DNA from: JBOHWJ01 sp050736615
GTDB lineage: Bacteria > Desulfobacterota > Binatia > Binatales > Binataceae
NCBI GenBank assembly: GCA_050736615.1
Contig: JBOHWL010000192.1
Location: 6,307 to 70,306 of the forward strand
Length of the DNA stretch: 64,000 nt
Reading direction: 5' to 3'
A program made the translations under genes and the position numbers. Under the pieces are notes generated by a model, which searched no databases, was not told the origin of the DNA, and was given only the letters and a program-made list of their open reading frames with translations. Positions 27,179 through 35,038 of the stretch are shown piece by piece; the stretch's first letter is position 1; each line of letters opens with the position of its first letter.

Positions 27179-28567
27179 CTATCCCCGCAACACCACGATT
27201 TCGGCTTGCAAATCCTCGGGTGCGTCGGCCCAGAACAGCGCCACGGCGCCTTCCTTTTCGACGTCGGACCACGGTTGGCAAAGCGATTCAATCCGGAAAT
27301 AAAGTGAATAGCTGGCGCGCGGCAGGCCCTGCGGAGCAACCGGCATGTTGATCAGTTCGATCCCCGGCAGTGCGCGGCTGGTCAACAGCCCGATCTGGCT
27401 GGGCGCCGCCATGATCGCGCCCACCTGAAAGGCTTCGAGCACGTCCGGCGCGGGCACCTCCGTGCGCATCACCAGGTAATAGCGGCTGCGCGGCGCGAAA
27501 AAGCCCTTGGGCAGATTTGCCTTGAAAATATCGCCATCGCGCTCGAGCCGGGCCAGAAACTCCGGACCGACGGTGAGGTCATTGAGCAGATTGGTGACCA
27601 ATGATTTCGCGGCGACGATGCATTGCGCGAGATTTTCATGATTATACGGGGGCAACGCGGGTCCGCCGTCGCTGGATTCGCCCAGCAGGTTGTAGCGTTC
27701 GGAAAATGAACTCAACTCGCCCACCAACTGCCGCATCACGCCGTACACCAGCCAAGGATGAACCCGCGAGGTCTCGGTCAAATGGAACAGGACCGGCGCG
27801 TATCGGTTGAGCGAGCGCAACGCCAGCAGATACACCATGTAACTGGCGTCGAACTCCGACTTGCGCATCTCACGCGGCGATTTATATTGCTCCAGTTGAC
27901 GGCTGCGCCCGGCGATTTCGTCGCGCAAATCCTTCAACAGCCGCGTCAACACCTCCGACCCGGATAGGGCAAAGCAGGGCGGGATGAAGTTGCCCGCCAG
28001 CACCACGCGATCGCCGTCACGCACCAGCCGCGCGACCTGAATCGTGTCGTAGTCTTCCATATGCTCGAGTTCGGCCGCCCAAAAAATTCGCAGCAACAGA
28101 GTCAAGCGCCGCACCTTGGCCGCCGGACCGTCGGCATACAGATCGCCCATCTCCTCGGGTTCGGCCGGCGTGATAAAGCGCCGGTTTAGCGCCGCCGTGT
28201 TGGTGTCGACGCCGATGACCGCGACATTGCGCTCGCGCTCGCTCAGCCGCTTGAGCCCGATATGAACGTCAAACGGCTGCGCACTATCAGTCCAATCCTT
28301 GTCGAATGAGCGCGAGCTGACGGTGGCGTTGCCCGGATATTCGGCGTATGAACCGTCACGGAACAGCAGACTCGCCTGACGCAACTCGAAGACCCGATTG
28401 GCTAGCGCCGCCTCGGCAATTTCCACCGCGCCCACGCCCCAGTTATGCGGAACACTGCAATCAAGCAGCGGCTTGACCAGGTAATTCGCATACAAGTCGG
28501 AAAGCTGCAGATGCTGCGGCTGCAGGTACAGTCCCTGATGCCAAAATACCGGCTGCTTTATCTCCAT
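27179..28567 (-). CDS. tssK: Type VI secretion baseplate protein TssK
   Basis: A 462-residue, full-length TssK, the trimeric baseplate protein that docks the baseplate on the TssJLM membrane complex. The N-terminal VFWHQGLYLQPQHLQ (about 7-21) is the family hallmark. HPWLVYGVMRQLVGELSSF near the middle and the C-terminal domain ending SYSLYFRIES also match. GAGAGG six bases before the ATG supports the start. The gene sits 18 bp after tssJ and is followed by tssL after 3 bp, so the J-K-L-M set is one unit. Confidence 0.96.
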   Translation of the reverse strand: MEIKQPVFWHQGLYLQPQHLQLSDLYANYLVKPLLDCSVPHNWGVGAVEIAEAALANRVFELRQASLLFRDGSYAEYPGNATVSSRSFDKDWTDSAQPFDVHIGLKRLSERERNVAVIGVDTNTAALNRRFITPAEPEEMGDLYADGPAAKVRRLTLLLRIFWAAELEHMEDYDTIQVARLVRDGDRVVLAGNFIPPCFALSGSEVLTRLLKDLRDEIAGRSRQLEQYKSPREMRKSEFDASYMVYLLALRSLNRYAPVLFHLTETSRVHPWLVYGVMRQLVGELSSFSERYNLLGESSDGGPALPPYNHENLAQCIVAAKSLVTNLLNDLTVGPEFLARLERDGDIFKANLPKGFFAPRSRYYLVMRTEVPAPDVLEAFQVGAIMAAPSQIGLLTSRALPGIELINMPVAPQGLPRASYSLYFRIESLCQPWSDVEKEGAVALFWADAPEDLQAEIVVLRG

Positions 28568-28585
28568 CGCGCGCCTCTCATTTGA

Positions 28586-29359
28586 TCACTTGGCCGGCGG
28601 ATTGACGCTCTGAGTGGCGATCAAAGCCCGCCGAATACGCGCGTCGCTAATCGCCACCTGGCCCATCGGGGCGCTCACGAGCGGCTGAATCTTACCGTCC
28701 AGCTTCGAGTCATCGCGCGCGGCCGTGCTGATACCCTCGGGCCCGAGATGGAGCGCGACTTTTAATTGACCGGGCGCCGCGGTCGCGGATTTGAAGATGA
28801 TGCCGCTGGTCTTCACCACCAGCGGCACCGCGAACAGCCGCGCCGTGCGCACTGGATCGAGCGAATAATAACCCACCAACAGACCGACGAAGCGCGCGTT
28901 GGCGACGCGGTCGAGAGTCAGCGTGGCCTCGCGTCCGGGTGTGACGATAAAGCTCTTGCTATCAAGCAGGATGCCTTGGCCAGGCCCGGGTTTGAGTATT
29001 GCCGCGCCGCCATGTCCCGCCTCGAGCATCGACGCGATCGAAGATTGGGTGGCGAGCTGAGTCAGAAACACGTTGGTTCCCTGGCTTTGGTAAACGCCCA
29101 GCACCACCGTATGCGGCCGGCTGTCATATGAATTCAGATTGGCGTCCGCGGTGACATTCAGCTCAATTCCATTGGCTTGCGCGCCCCACGTGACCTGTTT
29201 GAGCGCGGCGCGCTCGGCCCGCGCGGAACTCATGAAGCAGCCGCTCAGGCAAAGGGCCGCCGCCGCGAGCAGAACCTGAAGTGCCCGGCTTGGCGCATCC
29301 GCGCTCAATCCGCCGCGTACGCTCCCCGCTTGGTGGCTATTCCAGTTGCACGCTTTCAT
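28586..29359 (-). CDS. tssJ: Type VI secretion outer-membrane lipoprotein TssJ
   Basis: A 257-residue lipoprotein. A hydrophobic segment (about 27-38) leads to the lipobox LSGC at 38-41, with Cys41 the lipidated residue. The mature part has a TssJ-like beta-sandwich pattern (IELNVTADANLN, then PHTVVLGVYQ and LTLDRVANARFVGLLVGYY). TssJ binds the periplasmic end of TssM and anchors it to the outer membrane. The protein is longer than most TssJ (about 160-190 residues), with an extra C-terminal tail of roughly 60 residues. It starts in an ATGA overlap with the preceding unknown gene. Confidence 0.88.
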   Translation of the reverse strand: MKACNWNSHQAGSVRGGLSADAPSRALQVLLAAAALCLSGCFMSSARAERAALKQVTWGAQANGIELNVTADANLNSYDSRPHTVVLGVYQSQGTNVFLTQLATQSSIASMLEAGHGGAAILKPGPGQGILLDSKSFIVTPGREATLTLDRVANARFVGLLVGYYSLDPVRTARLFAVPLVVKTSGIIFKSATAAPGQLKVALHLGPEGISTAARDDSKLDGKIQPLVSAPMGQVAISDARIRRALIATQSVNPPAK

Positions 29360-30135
29360 TTGAGACGATGGACGAACAGTTCGGCCGCATCTGCTTCGGC
29401 ATAGGGACCGAAGAGAATCGCGTCGGGTGAGCCTTCCACACGCACGAAATAGGAGTCATTCGGGCCAAGTTGATTGCGCACCGCCCAGGCGCAAAATTCT
29501 TTGGCGCCCATCGTCAGCCTCAACCCCATTTGCGGGAAATTCAGCACCGTGCGATCGGGAATTTTGCCGCGCCCGCCGGCCGCATGCAGGTTGATTGCGC
29601 CGCCCGCCACCCCGAACAGCGCCCCATTCCAGCTTTCGTCCCGAGGACCCAACTCAAACCATTGGCCGATCCGCTGATCGCCGTAAGCGTCGAGTCGATA
29701 CTCGGCAACCGCCGCGGCCGGCCTGAGATTCGCCAAGGCGACCAACTTCGCCTCCCACGAGGGCGTATCCGTGGTGATAATGGCCGCCCCGGCCAGCGGG
29801 GTCGGAAGCTCCACGGCACTGATCGTTCGCGCGCCACTGGAGATCAGGACAGTCGCCGGCGATATCTCAGCCTGCGCGCGTAGCGCAAGCGCGAACAGCG
29901 ACAGACCATAACGGACACTGTCGCTTTGCAAACCACCCTCGCCCGTCAAGATCAACCATATCGCCGCTCGGGCGCGGACAACTTCATCGCGCGCGGCGAT
30001 CCATGCAAAGTTGGCCAAATCGTCGGTCCACAAATGGCCGTCAACTTTCAAGCCGTAGCGCGCCAGCCTGGCAGCCACCATTTGCACCGGCTGCTCGGTT
30101 TTCTCCAGCGCAGTGAGCCAAACGGTCTTCATCAT
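29356..30135 (-). CDS. Unrecognised type VI-associated protein
   Basis: A 259-residue protein I do not recognise. It has no signal peptide or membrane helix. The first half (KTVWLTALEKTE, then AARDEVVRARAAIWLILTG and ALAGAAIITTDTPSWE-like alternation of strands and helices) suggests an alpha/beta receiver-, Rossmann- or TIR-like fold. The second half has a beta-rich segment (WFELGPRDESWNGALFG, DRTVLNFPQMGLRL) and ends in a domain-like FCAWAVRNQLGPNDSYFVRVEG. It lies between the PAAR-like gene and tssJ, and its stop overlaps tssJ by ATGA. Position suggests an effector, adaptor or sensor of this system. Start alternatives are ATGs at 30135 and 30132 and a GTG at 30159. Confidence 0.6.
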   Translation of the reverse strand: MMKTVWLTALEKTEQPVQMVAARLARYGLKVDGHLWTDDLANFAWIAARDEVVRARAAIWLILTGEGGLQSDSVRYGLSLFALALRAQAEISPATVLISSGARTISAVELPTPLAGAAIITTDTPSWEAKLVALANLRPAAAVAEYRLDAYGDQRIGQWFELGPRDESWNGALFGVAGGAINLHAAGGRGKIPDRTVLNFPQMGLRLTMGAKEFCAWAVRNQLGPNDSYFVRVEGSPDAILFGPYAEADAAELFVHRLK

Positions 30136-30177
30136 TCGTCCGGCCAAACGCCTTCCCACCTTCGCATCACAAATCGG

Positions 30178-30573
30178 TTAAGGAGCCAGCAAAAGAACGG
30201 TGAACTGGCTCGGCACCAGTGTCACACCCGGGCAATTGGTCAGATTCTGCAATGTTACTGAGGTCAGGCGCGTGGCCGGAGCGCCGTCCACGATGACGGT
30301 AAAGGCGCCGGTTATTTGCCGCGTCGGGCCCATCACCACGCCCGAGGCCACGCCCAACTCGACGCCGGGGTCATCGCCCTGACTCAGCGGGACCTCCGTC
30401 ATCAGATTGTGCGCCGGCGTGCCGCCAAACAGGATATTGTAGGCGGCGGGCACGCCCATCGCTTCGGTCGATAGGTTTGGATAGGGCGTGGGCACGGGCA
30501 CACCCGCAATCGGGGTATTGCACACATCAGGAAAGCCCATATTCATTCCGCCCATCTGAGTATTCGCGAACAT
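30178..30573 (-). CDS. DUF4150 PAAR-like spike protein
   Basis: A 131-residue protein with the DUF4150 signature: FANTQMGGMNMGFPDVCNTP, cut here to FANTQMGG and GFPDVCNTP at the N-terminus, then PVPTPYPNLS (the PIPY-type motif) and a glycine-rich VVMGPTRQITGAFTVIVDG segment. Members are PAAR-like and are thought to cap the VgrG spike; many carry a C-terminal toxin. Here the protein ends directly after the domain, so no toxin is fused. The start is the ATG preceded by GGAGG at five bases. It follows DUF3540 after 12 bp. Confidence 0.85.
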   Translation of the reverse strand: MFANTQMGGMNMGFPDVCNTPIAGVPVPTPYPNLSTEAMGVPAAYNILFGGTPAHNLMTEVPLSQGDDPGVELGVASGVVMGPTRQITGAFTVIVDGAPATRLTSVTLQNLTNCPGVTLVPSQFTVLLLAP

Positions 30574-30585
30574 GTTCTCCTCCAC

Positions 30586-31242
30586 TCACCCCAGATGAAT
30601 CTGGCCGGCATCAATCTTGGCCAGCTCTTCCGACATCACAATCGTGTTACGCGAATCCAGCGCGAACAGCTCATCGCAATGATACTGAGTATTGCGGGTG
30701 GTAATGTGCTCATGCTGATCGACGCGCCTGAAGCTTCGCGCGATCCATTGGGTCAAGGTCTCGACCACCGACTCGAACCGCGTCGCCACCAGTTTCACCC
30801 GGCCCACCACCGCGTTGAGGGATGCGCCGCTGTGGTTCAGTTCCCCAACGGTCACGTCGCCGCGCCCGGCGGCGACATTGATCGCGGAGGAAAGAAGGGA
30901 AATATCGGCCGGACTTGCCAGGTCGATGCCGTTTTCGGCGTTCAATAAAAGCCGCCCGCGTGCGATTTTGAGATGGACATCGCCCTCGAATGCGAGGCCC
31001 AGCCGCGCGCCGCTGCCGCGTTCGAGAATCGCCAGGACATACGAGGTACGGTCATCGCAGGTAACGTACAAAACCTTATCGCCCAAGGCTGGAATAAGTA
31101 TGCAACTGAAAGCGCGCTCGCATCTCAGCAGGCCCCGCTCGCCGCGCACCGTGAGTGGTTCGCACAGATGCACCACACCGGTCATGATGCCAGTGGGGGC
31201 CGGATGCGGCGGGCGCTCAAGTTTATAAATTGAACTAGCCAT
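30586..31242 (-). CDS. DUF3540 domain protein of the type VI spike cassette
   Basis: A 218-residue protein matching DUF3540. An N-terminal beta-rich part (LTVRGERGLLRCERAFSCIL, then PALGDKVLYV, a gp5/VgrG-OB-like pattern) is followed by a repeating beta segment (IARGRLLLNAENGIDLASPADI) and a C-terminal helix with FRRVDQHEHITTRNTQYHCDE, reported here in part as FRRVDQHEH. These genes are known to accompany DUF2169 and DUF4150 in type VI clusters. The likely role is to join the PAAR-like tip or its cargo to VgrG, which is inference. GAGGA precedes the ATG. Confidence 0.75.
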   Translation of the reverse strand: MASSIYKLERPPHPAPTGIMTGVVHLCEPLTVRGERGLLRCERAFSCILIPALGDKVLYVTCDDRTSYVLAILERGSGARLGLAFEGDVHLKIARGRLLLNAENGIDLASPADISLLSSAINVAAGRGDVTVGELNHSGASLNAVVGRVKLVATRFESVVETLTQWIARSFRRVDQHEHITTRNTQYHCDELFALDSRNTIVMSEELAKIDAGQIHLG

Positions 31243-31251
31243 TGGAATCCT

Positions 31252-32307
31252 CTATCGGCGCGCGCCCCAATCCTCCGCCTCGGCCAGTTCGGGATCGGTG
31301 CCCGACGCGCTCGCACGGTTCGCGCTTCCCCACAACACCTGCGAAAGGTCGGCGCGATGGAATTTGGCGCGGGCCAGCATGGCGCCATTGAAATCGGCAC
31401 CCTCGAGCTTGGCATGGAAGAAGTCGCAGAACGAAAGATTCGCGCGCGCAAAGCCGGTGCGCTGACACAACGCGCGGCTGAACTGCGCCTGTCCCAGCTC
31501 GGCGCCATCCAGCCGCGCGGCTGTGAGATCCGCCTCGATAAACAGCGCCTGCGTCAGCGAAGTACGCTTGAGGCTCGCGCCCTCCATTTTCGCCTGCACG
31601 AAGATCGCATTGTCCGCGCGCGCCCCATCGAGTATCGCACCGGTCAGATTGGCGCCTTTGAAATTGCATTGCGACAGATTGGCGCCGCTCAGATCGCATC
31701 CCGACAAATCGGCCTCCATAAACTGGCAGAGCTCGAGATTCGCGCCGGACAATTTCTGTCCAGCCAGTGTGGAATTCATAAAAAACGAAAGCTCGCAAGC
31801 CATGCCAGCCATCACCGCGCTGGATAAGTTGGTTTTGATGAGCGTCGTCCGGTGCAGCCTCGCGTTCGCAAAATTGACACCAGTCAACACGCTGTTAAGA
31901 ATCGAAGTTCGCTCAAGATGCGCACCGGTGAGATCCGCCGAACTCATATCGGTGTTGATAAAGGCCGTCAGCTTGAGATCAGCTTCTCCGAGTTCCACCC
32001 CCTTGAGTCCGCAATCAAGGATTTTGGCATTCAGCAGCTTGCTCCGTTCCAAATTGGTCCGTTCCAGCTTGGAGCGCTCGATCACGGTACGGCTCAGCAG
32101 CGCGTCGCCCAGGTCGGCTTCGGAAAAATCCGCTTCGCTCAGAATCGATTCCTCGAACGAAACGCGTTGTAGCTTGGCTCCGCGAAAATTCACCTTATTG
32201 AACACGCCGCCGGATAAGTCAGCGTCCGCCAGGTCGAGGCTGGAAAAATCCATATTGGTTATAAGCTCGCCGTTGCGCACGCCCGCAATCAGTTCCTCCC
32301 GTGTCAT
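31252..32307 (-). CDS. Pentapeptide-repeat protein
   Basis: A 351-residue protein made almost entirely of tandem pentapeptide repeats of the A(D/N)LXX type (for example LADADLSGG, FSEADLGDALL and LSGANLSQCNFKGANLTGA), which fold as a right-handed quadrilateral beta-helix. The first 15 residues and the last 25 are not repeats. There is no signal peptide. It starts in an ATGA overlap with the DUF2169/pentapeptide gene, so translation is coupled. Its place in the cassette suggests that it assists or protects against the cargo. Pentapeptide proteins can mimic DNA or serve as scaffolds, but no specific function can be assigned. Confidence 0.85.
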   Translation of the reverse strand: MTREELIAGVRNGELITNMDFSSLDLADADLSGGVFNKVNFRGAKLQRVSFEESILSEADFSEADLGDALLSRTVIERSKLERTNLERSKLLNAKILDCGLKGVELGEADLKLTAFINTDMSSADLTGAHLERTSILNSVLTGVNFANARLHRTTLIKTNLSSAVMAGMACELSFFMNSTLAGQKLSGANLELCQFMEADLSGCDLSGANLSQCNFKGANLTGAILDGARADNAIFVQAKMEGASLKRTSLTQALFIEADLTAARLDGAELGQAQFSRALCQRTGFARANLSFCDFFHAKLEGADFNGAMLARAKFHRADLSQVLWGSANRASASGTDPELAEAEDWGARR

Positions 32308-35009
32308 CGCGGCTTCCAATCTTTAAGCAGGGTGCGCTTGAGATTGGAGCCGGCCAAATCGGTGTGCTGGTCGAGTGTCGCGTGCAAAACGTCAGCCCGA
32401 TACATATTTGCCGCGCGTATCGAGGCGCCGCTCAGAATCGCCTTGTGCATCACCGCCTCGAACAGATTGGCGCCGTCTAAATTGCTTCCGCTGAGATCGC
32501 TGCGCGTCGTCCGCAGCCGCGACAAGTCAGCGCGCTGAAAATCAGCGCGCTTGAGATTCGCGCCGGAAAAATCCGCGTTCGCGGCTTTCGCTTCGACGAG
32601 CTTCGCTTCCTCCAAATTGGCATCGCGAAGACTCGCGCCTTCGATCCCGGCACGCGAGAAGTCCGCGCCGGGCAACGTGCTATTGATGGTGAAGACCAAC
32701 TTTTCAGTTCGCACATCGGCAAAGCTCGCATGCGCAAGCTTTGAGTCGAGAAAACTGACGCGGCGCATCTTAGCCCCTTCGAAGCCGACCGCGTTGAGCT
32801 GGTCGCGCAGAAACAACACCCGTTCCATTTCCGCGCGTGCGAATTTGGCGCCGCTGAAATCGCTGTCGATGAAATTAATGTGTTCGAGGTGAGCGGCGGA
32901 GAAGTCCGCGTTCGACGGCTTGGCGCCGAGAAAATCGACCTTGTCCATCCGGGCGCCGGTAAAATCGGCGGCCGCCAGCACCGCGCCGGCCAGCGTCGCC
33001 CCGGTGAAATCCGCATCGTTAACCGTGGCGCCGGTAAAATCCGCTCCTCCCGCACAACTGTTGTTCAACTTCGCATTCCCGAGTTTCGCTTTCACTAACC
33101 GCGCGCGGGCCAGCACCGCGCCGCTGAAATCCGCTCCGCCCAAATCGCTGTTGCTGAGGTTGGCCGCCTCCATCAGAGCCTCGCGGAAATCCGCGCCGCG
33201 CAGGTCCATCCCCGACAAGTCGGCGCCAGTCAGATCAACGCCGGCAAAACTCTTCCCCTGCTTACGATCCTCCGCGACGCGGGCTTTGACCGCCGCGGCG
33301 CGCTCGGCCGGCAACGGCATCACAGGTGGAAAATGATGGGCGAATTTCCGATACGTTTCGCGTAATCGTTGTTCCGCCTGCGTCAGCTTCTCCCGCAAAT
33401 CCGGCTCGGCGAGCTGGCTGTCGATCTTTTCACTGGAAAGGCCGCGCGCCTTCAAACTTTGGCTGAGGGCCGCGAGTTGTTCGAGTTGCCGCGCGGCGCT
33501 GAATTTCGGCGGACCTCCCGCTTGAACTTTCGCCTGGGCGGCTAGCTGATCGTAGTCAACGCCCAACTGCGTGCAGCGCGCCCGCGCTGCCTCCTCCGCC
33601 TGACGGAAGCGCGCCAGCGCGTCAGCTTTCGTGGCTTCGGCATCCGCGCGGATTTTGTCCAGGTCGAGATTCTCAAGGCTCACCGGTTCGGATTCCGGTG
33701 GCAGCGTCTGCGCCAGCGCCTCATCGATCTTGGATGTGTCGGGAGGCGGCAGATTGAGTTGCTGTGCCTGCTTCAGCATCGCCTCACGCCGTTCAAGGAG
33801 TTGGGCCTTCGCGCTCTCCAACCGCTTCTCGGCTCCCGCCCGCTGATGCTTGCGCAGCAGGCCTTTGGAAGCGATCAGGGCTTGGAGTTCATTCTCGTCC
33901 TCGGGAATCACGCCTGGTGGCACCCCTTGCTCCGGCGGCATCAGGTCGCTTTCACGCATAACCGCGCGCATCGCGCGCACTCGATTCGCCCGGTCGAGAC
34001 GCGCCGACAAAACCTCCTGATAGTGGGACGCGGGTTTGGGTTGTCCGGCGGCTTCGGCGCCCGCGATGATTTGCAGGACATCCGCCGCGTCGTCGGTATT
34101 GATCGCCGCAATCCCGCGAAACAGTACGACCGCTCGTTCAAGGTGCGGAAACAGCCACAGCGTCTCCGGCACGGTGCGAATCTCCTCGAACGATTCGCCA
34201 CCATCGACCTTGCGATTGATGAAACAGCGCATGGCTATATCCGTCACACGCGAACTGACTAATGGCTTGGAGGGATGCATTCCAGAAATTTCAAAGCTTT
34301 CACCGCCCTGAAAAAACCTCTGGAGTTGCTGATCGGCCGGCGCCGCATTGAAAATCGCCCAGTCCATATCGGCGGCAAAACCGGGAAACCGCTCCGCGAA
34401 CCACCGCGCGTCATATGTGCCGGTCTTGGAAAACCGCTGCGGCCAGATGAAATCGTACGGCTCGAAACTGGCCGCCGCCGCCGGACGGTCGCCAGGCGAT
34501 CCGATCAGATGCGCCGGATCCTCGATGTTGGGCAGCGGATGTGCCGTTAGGCCGTTTTTATCGGTCACCGGCGCGACGCCTTTGCCAATCGGATTTTGCG
34601 CATATGCGGCGCCGCCGAACGCGTTGCGCCAAGATATGTCCATCCGGGTGAAAGGCGCCGGCTCTGAAGGCGCGCCGCGCCGCCAAAAGCGATCGCCGAA
34701 GACGTAGAGCCGCTTATCAATTGAGCCAAGTTGAAAACGCACCTGCAAGGCCGGCGTCGGCCGGCCGGCCGGGGAAAAACATGCGCCCTTGATCAAAACC
34801 TCGCCGCGCGTTTTCGGCATACCCAGATCGAGTACGCCGTCTTTACCCAGTTCCGCCGCGATCGTTTTCCACATCGCGGCTTCGGGCAGCAGCCACTGGG
34901 GGTTTTCGAAGGGCAAGAACGCCGCGACAGTGGCCGCCAGATAACAGCGCTCGCCGTCCTGGTAGCTCCTGTACAGCAGCCCAAGCCGTTGTGGCTTTAC
35001 GATCTTCAT
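32304..35009 (-). CDS. DUF2169 adaptor fused to pentapeptide repeats
   Basis: A 901-residue protein in three parts. The N-terminal DUF2169 domain (about 1-330) begins MKIVKPQRLGLLYR and has RMDISWRNAFGG and an ISGMHPSKPLVS block. A charged helical linker (about 360-560, rich in Ala, Gln, Lys and Glu) looks coiled. A long pentapeptide-repeat domain (about 590-900, such as GVDLTGADLSGMDLRGADF) closes it. DUF2169 proteins are linked to loading DUF4150/PAAR-like proteins onto VgrG. The start at 35009 matches the family N-terminus; an earlier TTG overlapping the vgrG stop is possible. Its stop overlaps the next gene by ATGA. Confidence 0.85.
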   Translation of the reverse strand: MKIVKPQRLGLLYRSYQDGERCYLAATVAAFLPFENPQWLLPEAAMWKTIAAELGKDGVLDLGMPKTRGEVLIKGACFSPAGRPTPALQVRFQLGSIDKRLYVFGDRFWRRGAPSEPAPFTRMDISWRNAFGGAAYAQNPIGKGVAPVTDKNGLTAHPLPNIEDPAHLIGSPGDRPAAAASFEPYDFIWPQRFSKTGTYDARWFAERFPGFAADMDWAIFNAAPADQQLQRFFQGGESFEISGMHPSKPLVSSRVTDIAMRCFINRKVDGGESFEEIRTVPETLWLFPHLERAVVLFRGIAAINTDDAADVLQIIAGAEAAGQPKPASHYQEVLSARLDRANRVRAMRAVMRESDLMPPEQGVPPGVIPEDENELQALIASKGLLRKHQRAGAEKRLESAKAQLLERREAMLKQAQQLNLPPPDTSKIDEALAQTLPPESEPVSLENLDLDKIRADAEATKADALARFRQAEEAARARCTQLGVDYDQLAAQAKVQAGGPPKFSAARQLEQLAALSQSLKARGLSSEKIDSQLAEPDLREKLTQAEQRLRETYRKFAHHFPPVMPLPAERAAAVKARVAEDRKQGKSFAGVDLTGADLSGMDLRGADFREALMEAANLSNSDLGGADFSGAVLARARLVKAKLGNAKLNNSCAGGADFTGATVNDADFTGATLAGAVLAAADFTGARMDKVDFLGAKPSNADFSAAHLEHINFIDSDFSGAKFARAEMERVLFLRDQLNAVGFEGAKMRRVSFLDSKLAHASFADVRTEKLVFTINSTLPGADFSRAGIEGASLRDANLEEAKLVEAKAANADFSGANLKRADFQRADLSRLRTTRSDLSGSNLDGANLFEAVMHKAILSGASIRAANMYRADVLHATLDQHTDLAGSNLKRTLLKDWKPR

Positions 35010-35038
35010 CAAGTCTTGTCCGGTGCGACCGATGCGCT

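Noticed and set aside
31252..35009. Plus-strand open frames opposite the pentapeptide genes
   Set aside because: They are mirror translations of the repeats (rich in Ser/Ala/Pro/Arg), created by the periodic codon use of pentapeptide repeats, and lack ribosome sites.
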